A DNA stretch of 64,000 nt from NCBI GenBank assembly GCA_029582165.1, contig CM055884.1:18383037-18447036 (forward strand), read 5' to 3'. Source of the DNA: Portulaca oleracea (Eukaryota; Streptophyta; Magnoliopsida; Caryophyllales; Portulacaceae). Below are positions 45,634 to 57,093 of this stretch, one piece after another (position 1 is the first letter of the stretch; each line of letters opens with the position of its first letter). Both the position numbers and the translations under genes were made by a program. Under the pieces are notes generated by a model. The model saw nothing but the letters and a program-made list of their open reading frames with translations, had not been told where the DNA came from and ran no database searches.

Positions 45634-48600
45634 TGTAATAACCCACCCCAAAATCATGTTTAATTATCTATAAATCACAATAATTATCCAAATCGCGTTA
45701 TAAATTTTTCGCGTTTACCTTTATTTACTTATTTATTTATTTGATATCGGTGTCAAGTCTCATGCAGGAGATGGCTAAGGTGCCGAATTATCGGCTTAAA
45801 AATTTAGTTTACGTATTCATTCAATGAGTTAAAGTATTTTAGGTTATACGATGTGTATTATAAATTTATTTACCGAGAAACGGTTAATAATTATCCGCCT
45901 CGATTTCTATATATATTTTACCGTCCCAATTTTAATTTGTTTAGTTTCATTTCCTTTACATAATTTTAAAGAGGTAATTTTTTTTTCCATTTTATTATTC
46001 TTAATCCAAATTCCAATGTATTTTATTTTTATGTTACCAAATTATTACCAATATATTTAATTTCCTACAAAAAACCCAATACTTCAATTTATTACAATAA
46101 TGACAATATATTTATCCTATTGTTATCATCCTATTACTATTTAATTAAGGTTTATTTTAGTTATTATTAACATTAGTTTTAATTAGATGATGGATATATA
46201 TATGTTTTAGTGAGGTTAAGTCATTTTACTCCCACTCAAATTAGACAATCTCTCAAGAGCTCTCCCTTCCTCCTTCTCCCTCCAACCAGCCGGCCACTCC
46301 AGCCACCACCACCGATCTTTTTCCGGCCAGCCGGCGCCGGAAACCGCCAACCACCAGTGGTCGCCGCCCTCCTTTTCCTCCCTCTTGTGTTTTTCTCCAA
46401 TTTTATCTTCAAGGGTAACCTCTCAAAACCCCCAATTTCAATTTCTCTAAACCCTAATCTGAAAATCTATGTTTTACATATGTTTCTTTTGTAATTTCTA
46501 TCTCTTTTACTCTCTTTTATCTTAAATTCAAGTATATAATTGTATTGGTTAAGTTAGGGTTAAGTTTTGAGTACATGCATGTGTGTTTCTAAGTGTTTAT
46601 GAGGTTTTGTGGATGAATTCATGGTGGATGATGATTATATGTTAATGCATTGGAAATTCTTGAGAGATTCTTAGTATGTAAGGGCTGTGTTTATGTTTTG
46701 AGATTATGAATTAAGTGTTATTATGTTTAATTTGGATGAATTAGTGAGGTTTTGGTGCAAGAGTTCAAGAACAAGTCCTTTATGTTGAGTTTATGTTTAA
46801 TCCATAGTTGCATGTGGTTTTTAAGGTCCTTGATGAGTAAATTTTCAAGGTTTATATTCTGGAAATATAGTGGATTGAAGTTAGGAGAGGTTTGGTTATG
46901 TTTAATATGGTTAAGAGTGGGAAAAACTCAATTAAAAACTGAGATGTTGGTGTTTAAAGCCTCTGTTTCGATTCTGGAAATTTACAGTAGTATAATAGTG
47001 AGATTTTTGCCCAAATTTCTACTCCATTTGATAGCTTAAGGTGTTAGCAAACCATAGGCTTTGGAACTTCGAGTTTCCGACTAGTATAGCCCGAGTTACG
47101 ACCAAAACCGTGAAGGTACAATTTTATATACGAATTCTGAGTCACTGTATTGAGGGCTGTTTTTCGTGCCTTTGGAGATCTCTTTAGTTTTTATGGTAAA
47201 CATGAAAGTTTTAGGCCACGTTGCAAGCTTTCCAGAAAGGTATGATTCGTAGTCATCTAATATCGGGAGTTTGAGTTACGAGCCCGGGAAGCAGGTCTGT
47301 CCAGAGCAACGTTTCTGCCCAATTTAGCTTATGTAAATTAATATCTTTTGGGCCTCAAATCAACCCAATAAGGGAGTCCTAAGCATAAGTGTGTCATGGT
47401 TATAAGTTGTCATTTTGGAGTTATATGTTTAAGGCTAAGAGTACCATTTTAGAGTCTTAAGTGAGTCTTAAGGATAGCTTCCAAAAGCTAGTAAGTTTGG
47501 CAAAGTACTTTTTTTCCCCATCTTTCTTTAGCATAATGTTCAATGTCTTTGGTCTAGCTAAGATTTTTTTTTTCTTCTAGCTTGATAGCCTCCAAGTTCT
47601 AAATCAATCCAACCTTTGGTACTTAAGTCATCGATTCAAGCCCTTTTTATTCGAATCATCTTCTACGTCATTATTCTCATGTTTTTCCGACCCGGAAATT
47701 CTAAGGTTTTATATGCACAGCTTCTGTCCGGGCCCATTTTGGAGCCCTTCCACTCGTTTTTAGCCTCTGGTGCTGTTAACAAAGTTGTAGATTATGTTTT
47801 TCCCTATTCCGGGATGTACTCTTTCACTTCGTTTCGATTTTCCTAACTCAAGTTTTGCTATAAACTCTATTTTCTAGACAACCTGAAATTTTATTCCTAA
47901 AGTTATTTCATTGATATTACTAAGTTTCTAAACTTGTAAATCTAATTTAGAACCTTATTCGGTTCTTCATTTCTATTTATTCTTATTTTAGTTGACAAGT
48001 TTCGAAAGCCATCTCCAAGCCGAGACGCGCCGCCAAGGTCTTTAGCGTCCCAAGGTACGCAAATTGTCAAGCTTTTACAATCTAAGTTATAGTCATGATT
48101 CATTCAATTTATGCCATATCAAATTTTATGGTTTACAAGGTCTTTATATTTAACAGTGGACCCGCACTCTATGTTTATATTTACTTTCATGTTTTAGCAC
48201 TCCTGATCAGAGTGCCTTGACCTGGCCAGTGTCGACTGCTTGGCAGTCACCCATTCCAAGTTTTGGTCAACTTGGGCATGTGCGTGTGTGAGGTGCTTGC
48301 ACCGATCGTAAGGGTTCCACCTACTTTCTACTCTCATTTGCTCACGTTTATGCATATATTCATGATCATGTCATTCAAGTCCTATTTTAATCCCCTTCCC
48401 TTATTTTCAAAATGAATTTAAATGCCGGCACCAAAACCGTTTTCGAACGGATTACGTGCTGGAGGTTTACGTACTGAGTGTTTCCCCACTCACCTTTTTG
48501 CAATGTTTTAATGATTTGTTTTAGGAGGTTCGAGCTCCCAAGGCAAGGACAAGTCGGTTCCAAAGTAGTTCAAGGCTCTCAAGGTAGTTCTTTAAGGAAA

Positions 48601-48882
48601 TCATCGGTTAGCAAAGGCGAGCAGGATTTTGGAAGTTGTATCAGTTTTTAAGTTATGTTTAAGTTTATATATTCTATCCAAGGGTTGTAATAGTTTTATA
48701 TGTGAAGGTTCTTAAGTTAAGTAAGTTATCTTGTGGTTTTGGAAGTTTCTTTGGTGTTGTTGCCTTGTCTCTTTTGGGAGACGGCGGTGACACTTCAACC
48801 TAAAAGTGTTCCGCTGCGCTAATCGCGGGCTTAGCTTCTCTAAGTAGAGTTTAATCCCTGTGATTAAGGTTGGGGTGTTACA
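45634..48882 (+). repeat. Tekay 3' LTR
   Basis: Starts right after the polypurine tract and ends GTGTTACA before CAAGA. Nearly identical to the left LTR, with a small insertion near 46396 and a changed patch near 48230-48305. Confidence 0.92.
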
Positions 48883-50644
48883 CAAGAAGAATAGAGAAAA
48901 GGCAAGAGAAATCAAGATGACTTGTCGCCTTCTTAGTGCTTGGGGTTCTTAACCATGACATCAAGGTCGAGCATCCTGACTATCCCATCATGCAACTTAA
49001 GCAGGCCGAGTCTTCCATTAATATCGCCTTCTGCAGCATTCCAACTGGGGGCTCGCTCATCACTCAATATTCGTATCATGGCAACTTAGGAGGCAGTTCG
49101 ACAAGAGAACTATTCATTTTCACTATTTTTGCCTTGTCCTGAAACTCACTTCGAAAGCACTCTTGACATTTAGAGTTTTTGATTTACTTTTCCTTATTCA
49201 TTTTTTTTCCTCAGGAAAGTGGGGGTTGTTCATATCGCATACATGCAGCAAATCAATGTGTATTTTTTATTTTTTGTTTTTAGATCATGTGCATCTTTCA
49301 TTTTAAGTTGCATTAGTTTGCATTTCAAGTCACATCAATTCATTTTTTGTTTTCATTTTGAGTCATGTTAGTTTTTTTTTTCCCTTCTTTCTTCTTGAGT
49401 CAAATAAAAAAAAAGAGTCATATCATGCTTTAAGATTAGGGTTGCATAAAGATTCTTCTAGTATGAAATGCGTAATAGAGTTGTGTATTGCACACAACAG
49501 AGTCTTGTACATATTTGTTTCCACGTAATTCATGTAGCATAGCATGCATAAAACCACATTTGCATTCCTTTGTCTCCCGCCCGAGCCTCAAAAGAAATGC
49601 AGTTATGGCTGCTAGAACTCAAGCAAGCTCGCTTGGAAGCTTGATCACCATCGGACGTATCACCAAGAAGCTCCAAGGATGCTATCAATAAAGAAATTAT
49701 TGGAGTTTTACGAGAATTAATTTGAAAAAAAAAAATCATTTTTCGGGTTAAACTCCAAAATGGATCGCAAATTTTTATGAGAAATAATTTGGAAAATAAT
49801 TCATTTTCTAGGTTAAACTCTAAAAATTCAATTCACAATGTACGAGAATTAGTTTGGAAATAACTCATTTCTGAATTAAATTGAGAAAACTCGAGCATAC
49901 GAAAAAACACGACCCATACTGCCAAGAACAAGCCGGGTATGGGTCTTGCAACCAGGCATCATACCGCCAGGTATGGCTCAAACCCATACCCAGGGTTCCG
50001 AATAGGAGAAGACCCGGAAAACCCAATACCATATCGCCAGACATGGTCTGGACCCGAGTTCCACATACAGCACCACCAAGGAAAAAAAAATGGGCCCGAT
50101 ACGAAGACAAAATGCAAGATTTCACAGAGAAATAGCTGGCGGTATGCTCGATGGAGGGGACTCAAGGTTGGGCCATGCGAAGACAAAAGAAAACATCGAG
50201 CAGAGCGCCATGCCTACAGGCTTGGCAGCTGCCTAGGGTTCCAAGCAACAACTGAAATCCGGCCGACCGACCCCGGGCTGGACAGAGTTGCATGCCTGGA
50301 GGCATGACAGCCTAACTTGACCCAAAACTAACGGGACTGTGCAGAAAAACAAAGAAAGTTGGACAGAGTTGCATGCCTGGAGGCATGACAGCCTGACTAG
50401 GCTCGAATCCGGCAAGACTGTGCAAAAACAAAGAAAACTGGACAAAGCACCATCCTTGCAGGCATGGCAGCATGGTCAGTATTCTGAACAAAAAAAAATT
50501 GTACCTGAAGAAATTAATTATTTCAAGAGAAAATACGGGAGTATAATTTCCGTATAACTCAGAAAATAATTTTAATTTTAAACTCAACCTGCATCATCTT
50601 CAACAAACTTCAATGACACCGGGAAAGACTGAACGATATCGGGA
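48883..50644 (+). repeat. Tat 3' region, right (original) copy
   Basis: Sequence of the Tat-like element that follows the Tekay insertion site. Duplicate of 37335-39092 with a few small differences. It is judged the original because it runs on without a break into the minisatellite, polypurine tract and 3' LTR of the Tat element. No gene. Confidence 0.88.
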
Positions 50645-50985
50645 AAGACTGAACAACATGGGGAAAGACTGAACGACATCGGAAAAGACTGAAAGACATC
50701 GGGAAAAACTGAACGACATCGGGAAAGACTAAAATGCATCTGGAAAGACTGAACGACATCGGGAAAGGCTGAACGACATTGGAAAGACTAAGCGACATCG
50801 GGAAAGACTGAAAGACATCGGGAAAGACTGAATGACATCGGGAAAGATTGAAAGACATCGGGAAAGACTGAACGACATCAAGAAAGACTGAACGACATGG
50901 GGAAACACTGGGAGACACCGGGAAAGACTGGGCGACACCAGGAAACACTGGAAGATCAATATTGACGTCGAGAAAGACCGAAAAA
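50612..50985 (+). repeat. 20-bp minisatellite in Tat 3' region
   Basis: About 18 imperfect copies of a 20-bp unit, consensus GGGAAAGACTGAACGACATC. Tandem repeats in the region before the 3' LTR are well known for Tat/Ogre elements. The unit is not a multiple of three, and the long minus-strand frames across it are by-products of the repeat. Confidence 0.95.
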
Positions 50986-51027
50986 CACCACGCTATACTT
51001 TGATCTACGTCCTACTCGGACTCGATC

Positions 51028-51042
51028 AAAGTGGGGGCTAAC
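51028..51042 (+). promoter_or_regulatory. Tat-like polypurine tract
   Basis: AAAGTGGGGGCTAAC directly before TGTAGACGC, a typical Tat-lineage junction. Confidence 0.75.
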
Positions 51043-52375
51043 TGTAGACGCTGAGTTTTGTCATTAATTCACCTTTACAAATATTGTAATTTATTTTGAG
51101 TTTCTTTTATTTAAAATAATTTAGAAAAATGCCAAGAATTTTGAAATGCACACATTCTTCACATGTTAAAATCCCCAAAATCAAGCCAAATCAAATCCCT
51201 CTTTTATTTCATCCTTCCTCATTCTTCCAAATCAAATAAAATCAACCTTTATTTGATTTTATCCTCCCAATATTCTTTCATTCACCACCATAAATAAACC
51301 TACCTCCACCACTATAAATACACCCTTATTTCCACTCTTTTTCGACCTCAAAGTCATCCTAGGAGTATTGACACTAGGTGATTTTACCTTTCTTCTCCTC
51401 TCTCCTTCTTCGTCTTCTCATCATCATCATCATCATCTTGCATTCATAATATTGGCATTAACTTTCAAAAAATTACTTAGGGGTACCCTAACTTTTGGTG
51501 AAATGTTTTTCTGGTACCCCAACTTTTAAAAACTAATTTTGGGGTACCCTAACTTTTAGAATTAGAAATGATTAGGTGAATTTTCGGCCAATTATTTGAA
51601 TTCAACGGTGAGTTTAGGCGGGAAATTGATTAAGTGTTTTTGTGGATGAAAATGCTCTTTGTTTTCGTGGACGAAAATGATTTGAATCAATCGGAGTTTC
51701 GCCGGAAATTAACCTAGTAATTTCTAATCCTAAAAGTTAGGGTACCCCAAAATTAGTTTTGAAAAGTTAGGGTACCAAAAAATTGTTTCTTCAAAAGTTA
51801 GGGTACCTCTAAGTAGTTTTTTTATTAACTTTAGGTCAGTATTGTTTTTTTCTTATTTTATTCTCACTTTGCTATGATGTAAAATTTGACTTAAATAATA
51901 ATATTGATGCTCTAATTAATCTAATTAAATGTAAACTTGTAAATATTTATGCTTTTGTTCATTTATTTCATTCTACTATTTGCATTTATTTTATTTTTAC
52001 ATTTAATCATCTCGTTTGTATGCGCTAAATAATATTAATTAATCTAATTAATTCTCCTCTTCTACTCCTTTCTTTAAACTAACCGATTTAGTAGAGTCCG
52101 TTCTTTGAAGGGCGAATTCGAGAGTTTTTACTTTCGATTTTGTAACCTTACCCCCGGATCCGAATCTCATGGTTCGTGCCTTCGTGGTTTATGGAGTTTA
52201 AATTTGAGTTTATTAATTCTCATTAAAATTAATTGGCGACTCTTTTGATTGTTATTATTTTGATTCACTTAAACATCATTATAAAATGAATTTAAATCCT
52301 TTAAAGATTAAGACAACTCATTCAGCTCATCATACACCACGTGGGACACCATGGAGTTTTTTCACAGGTCCTACA
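51043..52375 (+). repeat. Tat-like 3' LTR with MITE insertion
   Basis: 1333 bp, or about 970 bp without the 358-bp MITE and its extra TSD copy. It matches both parts of the 5' LTR and ends CCTACA before TSD ATACC. TATA box TATAAATA at 51313-51320. Confidence 0.9.
51466..51823. mobile_element. Mutator-type MITE, 358 bp
   Basis: Inverted termini (CAAAAAATTACTTAGGGG / CTCTAAGTAGTTTTTTT) flanked by the 9-bp direct repeat ATTAACTTT (51457-51465 and 51824-51832). A 9-bp TSD points to a Mutator-like transposase. The arms contain several inverted copies of a GTTAGGGTACC motif. The other LTR has a single ATTAACTT at this site, so insertion came after the Tat-like element. Confidence 0.85.
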
Positions 52376-52380
52376 ATACC

Positions 52381-52524
52381 AATTTCCTTTATTATATCTA
52401 CAAGTTTTATCTTGCACTTAGTATTGTTATGTATGATAGCCATTGACGAAACACCTAAGAGAAAAGCAAATACATAGCTAACCAAAGTTATAATGAACAT
52501 AGAAAAGGCATAAATAGCAGGCAT
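52381..52524 (-). pseudogene. N-terminal piece of split host reading frame
   Basis: Minus strand from ATG at 52524: 48 codons with a likely membrane segment (FIITLVSYVFAFLLGVSSMA), then KLVDIIKEI at the Tat insertion point. Removing the Tat element and one ATACC copy, then the CRM element and one ATACA copy, keeps the frame open for 63 more codons to the TAA at 17604-17606. Total 111 codons. Just upstream, CATCAG-GTATTT looks like a splice donor, so this could instead be intron sequence. I recognise no family. Confidence 0.4.
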
Positions 52525-53890
52525 TAGTAAAATACCTGATGTTGTTGTCTAGCCTGCATGATGTTTGTCATTTCTCGTTGATTGTAATCGTTTATTTCTA
52601 GATATATGGGTTTCTGGTTGACATATATACACCTTTTTGTCACTTTGTTGGACAAATTTGTCCATATGTAGGTAAACTTTTAGTGAATCATTTGTGTAAA
52701 TTTAAATGAATATCAATGATGATTAGATTTTGTTTTTATTAATCTAATATTATACTGTCAGTTCATCAAGCATCGCATAAAGTATATACAATGTATGGTC
52801 AACAAATCATATATTGAAAATGTAAGGTCTATTTAATGGAATCCAAATTATAAGAACCTTAAATCATGTAAAATTGTAATGAAAGTGAAGGAATTGCAAT
52901 GAACCAAAAACTGGTAAAATCAAATTAAAATATGCAAAAAAAAAAAAACAAACACACACACACACAATGTTGCTCAATATCTACGAAAGCAAAACAGAAA
53001 AAGCAAAGAAAAGTAAGATTAGGACCCAAAAGATTAGCATACGATAGAGTTGAGTCTGAGTCCGATTGTCTTTCTTTAATTAATCGTATTTAGAGTCGGG
53101 CTATTTTTCTTAGTGAAGCGGATGCGTTATTAGTAGAGGACTTGCTTTGGATGTTTAGTAGTTTTAGCAGCTATAAGTAGTCATAGATGAAACACAACGG
53201 GAACCTTACGGCATACAACGTAACCTAGGCTGTCCCGAGAACAAGTCTGGTTGAGGTATTGTCCTAGACAAATCTCAACATATGTCCTGATGCACTCACT
53301 ATTAATATAGTTCGTCCTGTTTCCTCTAAAAAGGGGGGGGGGGTAGAGAACTAATATCTTCCAACAGTTTATATTTACTGTGATCATATTAACGAATCAT
53401 ATAAATTTAAAGAGTATCAAATAGTTAAACTATAGGAGGAGATAAATTCACATACATTTCTGGAGCTTCTTATCAAAGACAAAGATCGTTATAGTGTAAA
53501 CAACACATTCACTTTTACTGCAATTTAATTTGGTCCGTGCTTATCCTTTATCTGCATTCACCAAATTGCAAAGAACAACTGTTAGAAGAAGAACAAATAT
53601 ATCAATTTGACATTTCTAGTAACTAATTTATCAATTTCATACCTAATAATTAGTAACCTATAGTATAGTTGTATTAAAGGGTACTAATAAAGGCACGTGT
53701 TCCTCAATACAACAAGGAAAAACAAAAGGAAAAGATTATAAATGTGAAACCAAGCTGACAAGCTGCAAACAGAATAACACACCCATTCTGTTCTTTTCTT
53801 CTATAGTACAGTATATCCTACAAAGGATTTATTTTAAGAGTTTCATACAAGGGCTATACCTTGTGATCGTGAGGATGAAACATCACATAG
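52381..53890. other. Host DNA between Tat-like and copia elements
   Basis: AT-rich. It carries the N-terminal piece of a split minus-strand frame (52381-52524), an A/AC simple repeat near 52937-52967 and a G-tract near 53331-53342. A 68-codon minus-strand frame near 53181 is not recognised. No other gene is seen. Confidence 0.55.
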
Positions 53891-53895
53891 TGATG

Positions 53896-54588
53896 TGTTG
53901 CAGGAAAGGGAATAAACGGTATATGAAACAATGGAAACTCGCTTGGATAACGCTAAAAGTCGTGGCTTAATACTCACTTTCCTTGAGAACTATTTACTAT
54001 ACCGTAAATGTTCAAAGGGATAAAGCTTAGCACTTGTAACACTCAAGAATAATAGTTTCTCACTTGAATCACTCAAGTATAGCTGCAGTCTAGACAAGAA
54101 TGAAGATGTGATTGCTTAGAATGGTGTATCAAATAGTTTGGTAATGTCTTCTATTTATAGGAGACTTCCAACCCCCTTAGGATACCCTAGTCAAAGAACA
54201 ATCAAGGGACTTTAATGGAGGATCATATCCTTAATATGACCTTGACCAAGTCAAGTCATATAGCTGTTGGAATATCATTATAATCGTGCTTAATTATAAT
54301 ATCAAACACTAAATACACGAAATCATATAGTCGTTAGCATTTAAAACAATTCTGGGTTCCAACACAGTCCGTGTTGGGTGCAACACGACCCGTGTTGTTC
54401 CAACACGACCCGTATTGAGACCAGGAATGTTTCTTTTGCTCTCTGTAGACGAACAGGACTCGTGTTGGTCCTTGTTTCACTCGTGTTGATCATATTCTTT
54501 ATGTTTTACTTATATATGATCCTTGTACTTGTAATATATAATTCTTTTGGCTATATACTTATCTTATACTCTTGAAATATTTCCAACA
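53896..54588 (-). repeat. Copia 3' LTR
   Basis: Left copy; the 3' LTR in element orientation. It carries a TATA-like TATAAATAG (minus strand, 54151-54159) and closely spaced dyads such as CAACACG-ACC-CGTGTTG (54381-54397). The purine run AATAGGAGGGGAT (minus strand, about 54589-54601) beside it is the polypurine tract. Confidence 0.93.
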
Positions 54589-55102
54589 ATCCCCTCCTAT
54601 TTCAAGAGTATTTAAAATCCTTGAAATAACTTTACTTAAGGAGCTTATACCCCCGCTATTTGAGATATACCTTAACTTGTAATCACCAGAGAAACTCACA
54701 AAACATATGCCTAATGAAAAGTTGGTTGCTCTTTGAACTTTTCATTTAGTGTATATGAGCCAAAATTGAATCCAAATCACAAAGTAGACATAGCTTTGAA
54801 CTTTGGATTTATATAGACCAACTATACCCATACCACACATATATTTTTAAATCTTGAGTATAAATACCTTGACACTATTATCCGGCCATGTGTCCTTATC
54901 CTTCATAAGTGTTTCGGAACTTTAGCTCATAGTTCTTTTATGCGGCCACATATTACACTTACATAGGTAGACTTTGTAATTATACCACCCCTGTAATTAT
55001 AATTTCACAAATTCCATTAAGAGTACTACTACTCAACCTCTTATCATTACAGATTTTCTAAGCATCACTTGACCTCGGGATAAAAACGATGCTTCCTACT
55101 AA

Positions 55103-56743
55103 TTAAGACAACTCCATACTCATTTGAACTTTAGAAATTGGTGGTATTCCAATTCGTAAAGTTGAGTCTTTGTTGTGATTAGTAGATATTTGAGCTACAC
55201 TTAAACCCATCCCCTTTGAAGTGCTTTTTATAAAATTTGTAGACAACCCTTTGGTTAAAGGATCGGTTAAGTTTTCCTTTGATTTGATATATCTTGAAGT
55301 AACTACTCCATCCCTTATAAGTTGATGTATATAAGCATGCCTCAAACCAATGTGCCTTGACTTGCCATTGTAAACATGACTATACACAACATCAAGAGTA
55401 GTTTTGCAATCACAATGAATTGTGATTGGGGCCATTAGCTTATACCAAACCAGTATTTCCAACAATAAGTTCCTTAACCATTCCGCTTCCTTACAAGCAG
55501 CATATAACGCTACTAATTCCGAAGACATAGTGGAGTTCGCTATATTAGTTTGTTTCTTAGAACCCCAAGAAACCGCTCCACCTCCTAAAAGGAACACCCA
55601 TCCACTGGTAGAGGAGAAATCCCCTTTATTTATCCAACTCGCATCCGAGTATCCTTCTAATACCGAAGGTTCTCCCTTATAGGTGAGTTGATAACTTTTA
55701 GTACCAGCTAAATATCTTAATACTCTCCGAATTGTAAACCAATGCATATTACTCAGATTACTTGTAAACCTTCTTAACATGCCAATTGCATAAGCAATGT
55801 CTGGCCTTGTACTTGTCATAGCATACATGAGACTTCCTATCAACTTAGCATACTCAAGTTGATTAACCGGAGAACCCAAATTTTTCTCTAGTTTCTTATT
55901 TGAATCATAAGGTGTCATTGCCGGATATATCTTATCACCTCCAAACTTATTCAATATTTTCTCAATGTAATGCTCTTGAGACAAACTTATTCCATCATTA
56001 TTTCTAACGATCTTAATACCAAGAATTACATCCGCTTCACCCATGTCCTTCATAGAGAACTTTGAGGATAGAAATTCTTTGGTCTTATTTACTTGTTCCA
56101 TGTCAGGCACAAAGATCAACATGTCATCAACGTATAGGCATATAATCACCCTTTTTCCATTCTCAAACTTAGAGTATATGCACTTATATGATTCATTGAT
56201 CTTATATCCACTTGAAAGCACTACTTCATCAAACTTTTGATGCCATTGCTTAGGTGCTTGCTTAAGTCCATATAAGGGCCTTATAAGTTTACAAACTTTC
56301 TTTTCTTGACCTTCAACAACAAACCCTTCGGGTTGTTCCATATACACCTCCTCTTCTAGCTCACCATTCAAGAATGCCGTTTTGGCATCCATTTGATGGA
56401 TAACTAACTTATGGATAGAAGCTAAAGCCAACAATACACGTATTGAGGCTATCCTAGCCACCGGTGCATATGTATCAAAGTAGTCAATACCATACTTTTG
56501 AGTAAAGCCCCTTACAACCAACCGGGCTTTATACCTCTCAACGATACCATCTACTTTTCTTTTCCTTTTAAAGATCCACTTAGAGGTAATTGGTTTACTT
56601 CCCGGAGGAAGGTCAACCAATATCCAAACATTCTTTTCCATTATTGAATCAATCTCATCTTTTACCGCTTCTTTCCACAAAGAAGCATCATGAGATTGCA
56701 TAGCTTCTTTAAAAGTTTTAGGATCCTTATCTATGTTGTACAT
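55103..56743 (-). pseudogene. Copia pol: reverse transcriptase and RNase H
   Basis: A 546-codon open piece. It begins just downstream of a frameshift (DKDPKTFKEAMQSHDASLWK). RT motifs: KWIFKRKRKVDGIVERYKAR, LVVRGFTQKYGIDYFDTYAP, IHQMDAKTAFLNGELEEEVY, RPLYGLKQAPKQWHQKFDEV and the catalytic CLYVDDMLIF. RNase H follows LIGSLMYAMTSTRPDIAYAI and includes EGYSDASWI, SSELVALYAACKEAEWLRNL and HCDCKTTLDV, ending with the HIGLRHAYI...DPLTKGL block usual for copia. The piece itself is uninterrupted. Confidence 0.92.
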
Positions 56744-56802
56744 ACATAGGGTATCACTTTCAATTGAGTCCCTTGAACCTTCTACTAAATAAACATAGAA
56801 GT

Positions 56803-57093
56803 CTAAACCAAAATCCTTTGGTTTCCTTGATTTTTACTCCTTCTTAATTCAATACTTTCATCTTCTTCATCATGAGTAACATCATGACTCAAAAGATCAT
56901 CTTTTATGGATATACCCTCATGATTTTCATCTTGAGGCTCAATTAGAGGAACAATATCTTGAGTTATATCTTTAGGTATAGGAATTGAAGAGAACCTAGT
57001 CTCATCAAAAATTGCATCTATTGATTCCATAACGGTATTCACCGAAATGTACTCATTTGGCTCAACCACTAAAAACCTATAAGCTTTGCTATC
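56803..57093 (-). pseudogene. Copia pol: linker between integrase and RT
   Basis: Continues from IFIGYA through an in-frame TAA at 57091-57093 to DSKAYRFLVVEPNEYISVNT and ELRRSKNQ. Relatives read IGYAxxSKAYRF without a stop. Frame is lost near 56803, before the RT piece. Confidence 0.8.

Larger units (their letters stand above)
34099..48882 (+). mobile_element. Tekay/Del chromovirus, internally rearranged
   Basis: LTRs (34099-37334, 3236 bp; 45634-48882, 3249 bp) start TGTAATAACCC and end GTGTTACA. CAAGA precedes the left LTR (34094-34098) and follows both LTRs (37335-37339 and 48883-48887). Between the left LTR and gag lies a 1758-bp copy of the element's own right flank, so the PBS and leader start are missing. 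Integrase ends in a chromodomain, as in Tekay. Several frameshifts in pol add to its inactivity. Confidence 0.88.
24597..52375 (+). mobile_element. Non-autonomous Tat/Ogre-like element with nested insertions
   Basis: LTRs start TGTAGACGCTGA and end CCTACA (24597-30298 and 51043-52375), with TSD ATACC at 24592-24596 and 52376-52380. The PBS TGGCGACTCCACTGGGGA is the one used by Ogre/Tat elements, reported as tRNA-Arg. The 3' region has a Tat-type conserved block near 33345-33395. Only a gag piece is present; no RT or integrase belongs to it. Without its insertions (two Helitrons, MITEs, Tekay) each LTR is about 0.97-0.98 kb. Confidence 0.88.

Noticed and set aside
50610..50959. Two long overlapping minus-strand frames with Ser/Phe/Pro repeats
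   Set aside because: They arise because the 20-bp minisatellite happens to lack stops in these frames; the peptide period is a by-product of the repeat.
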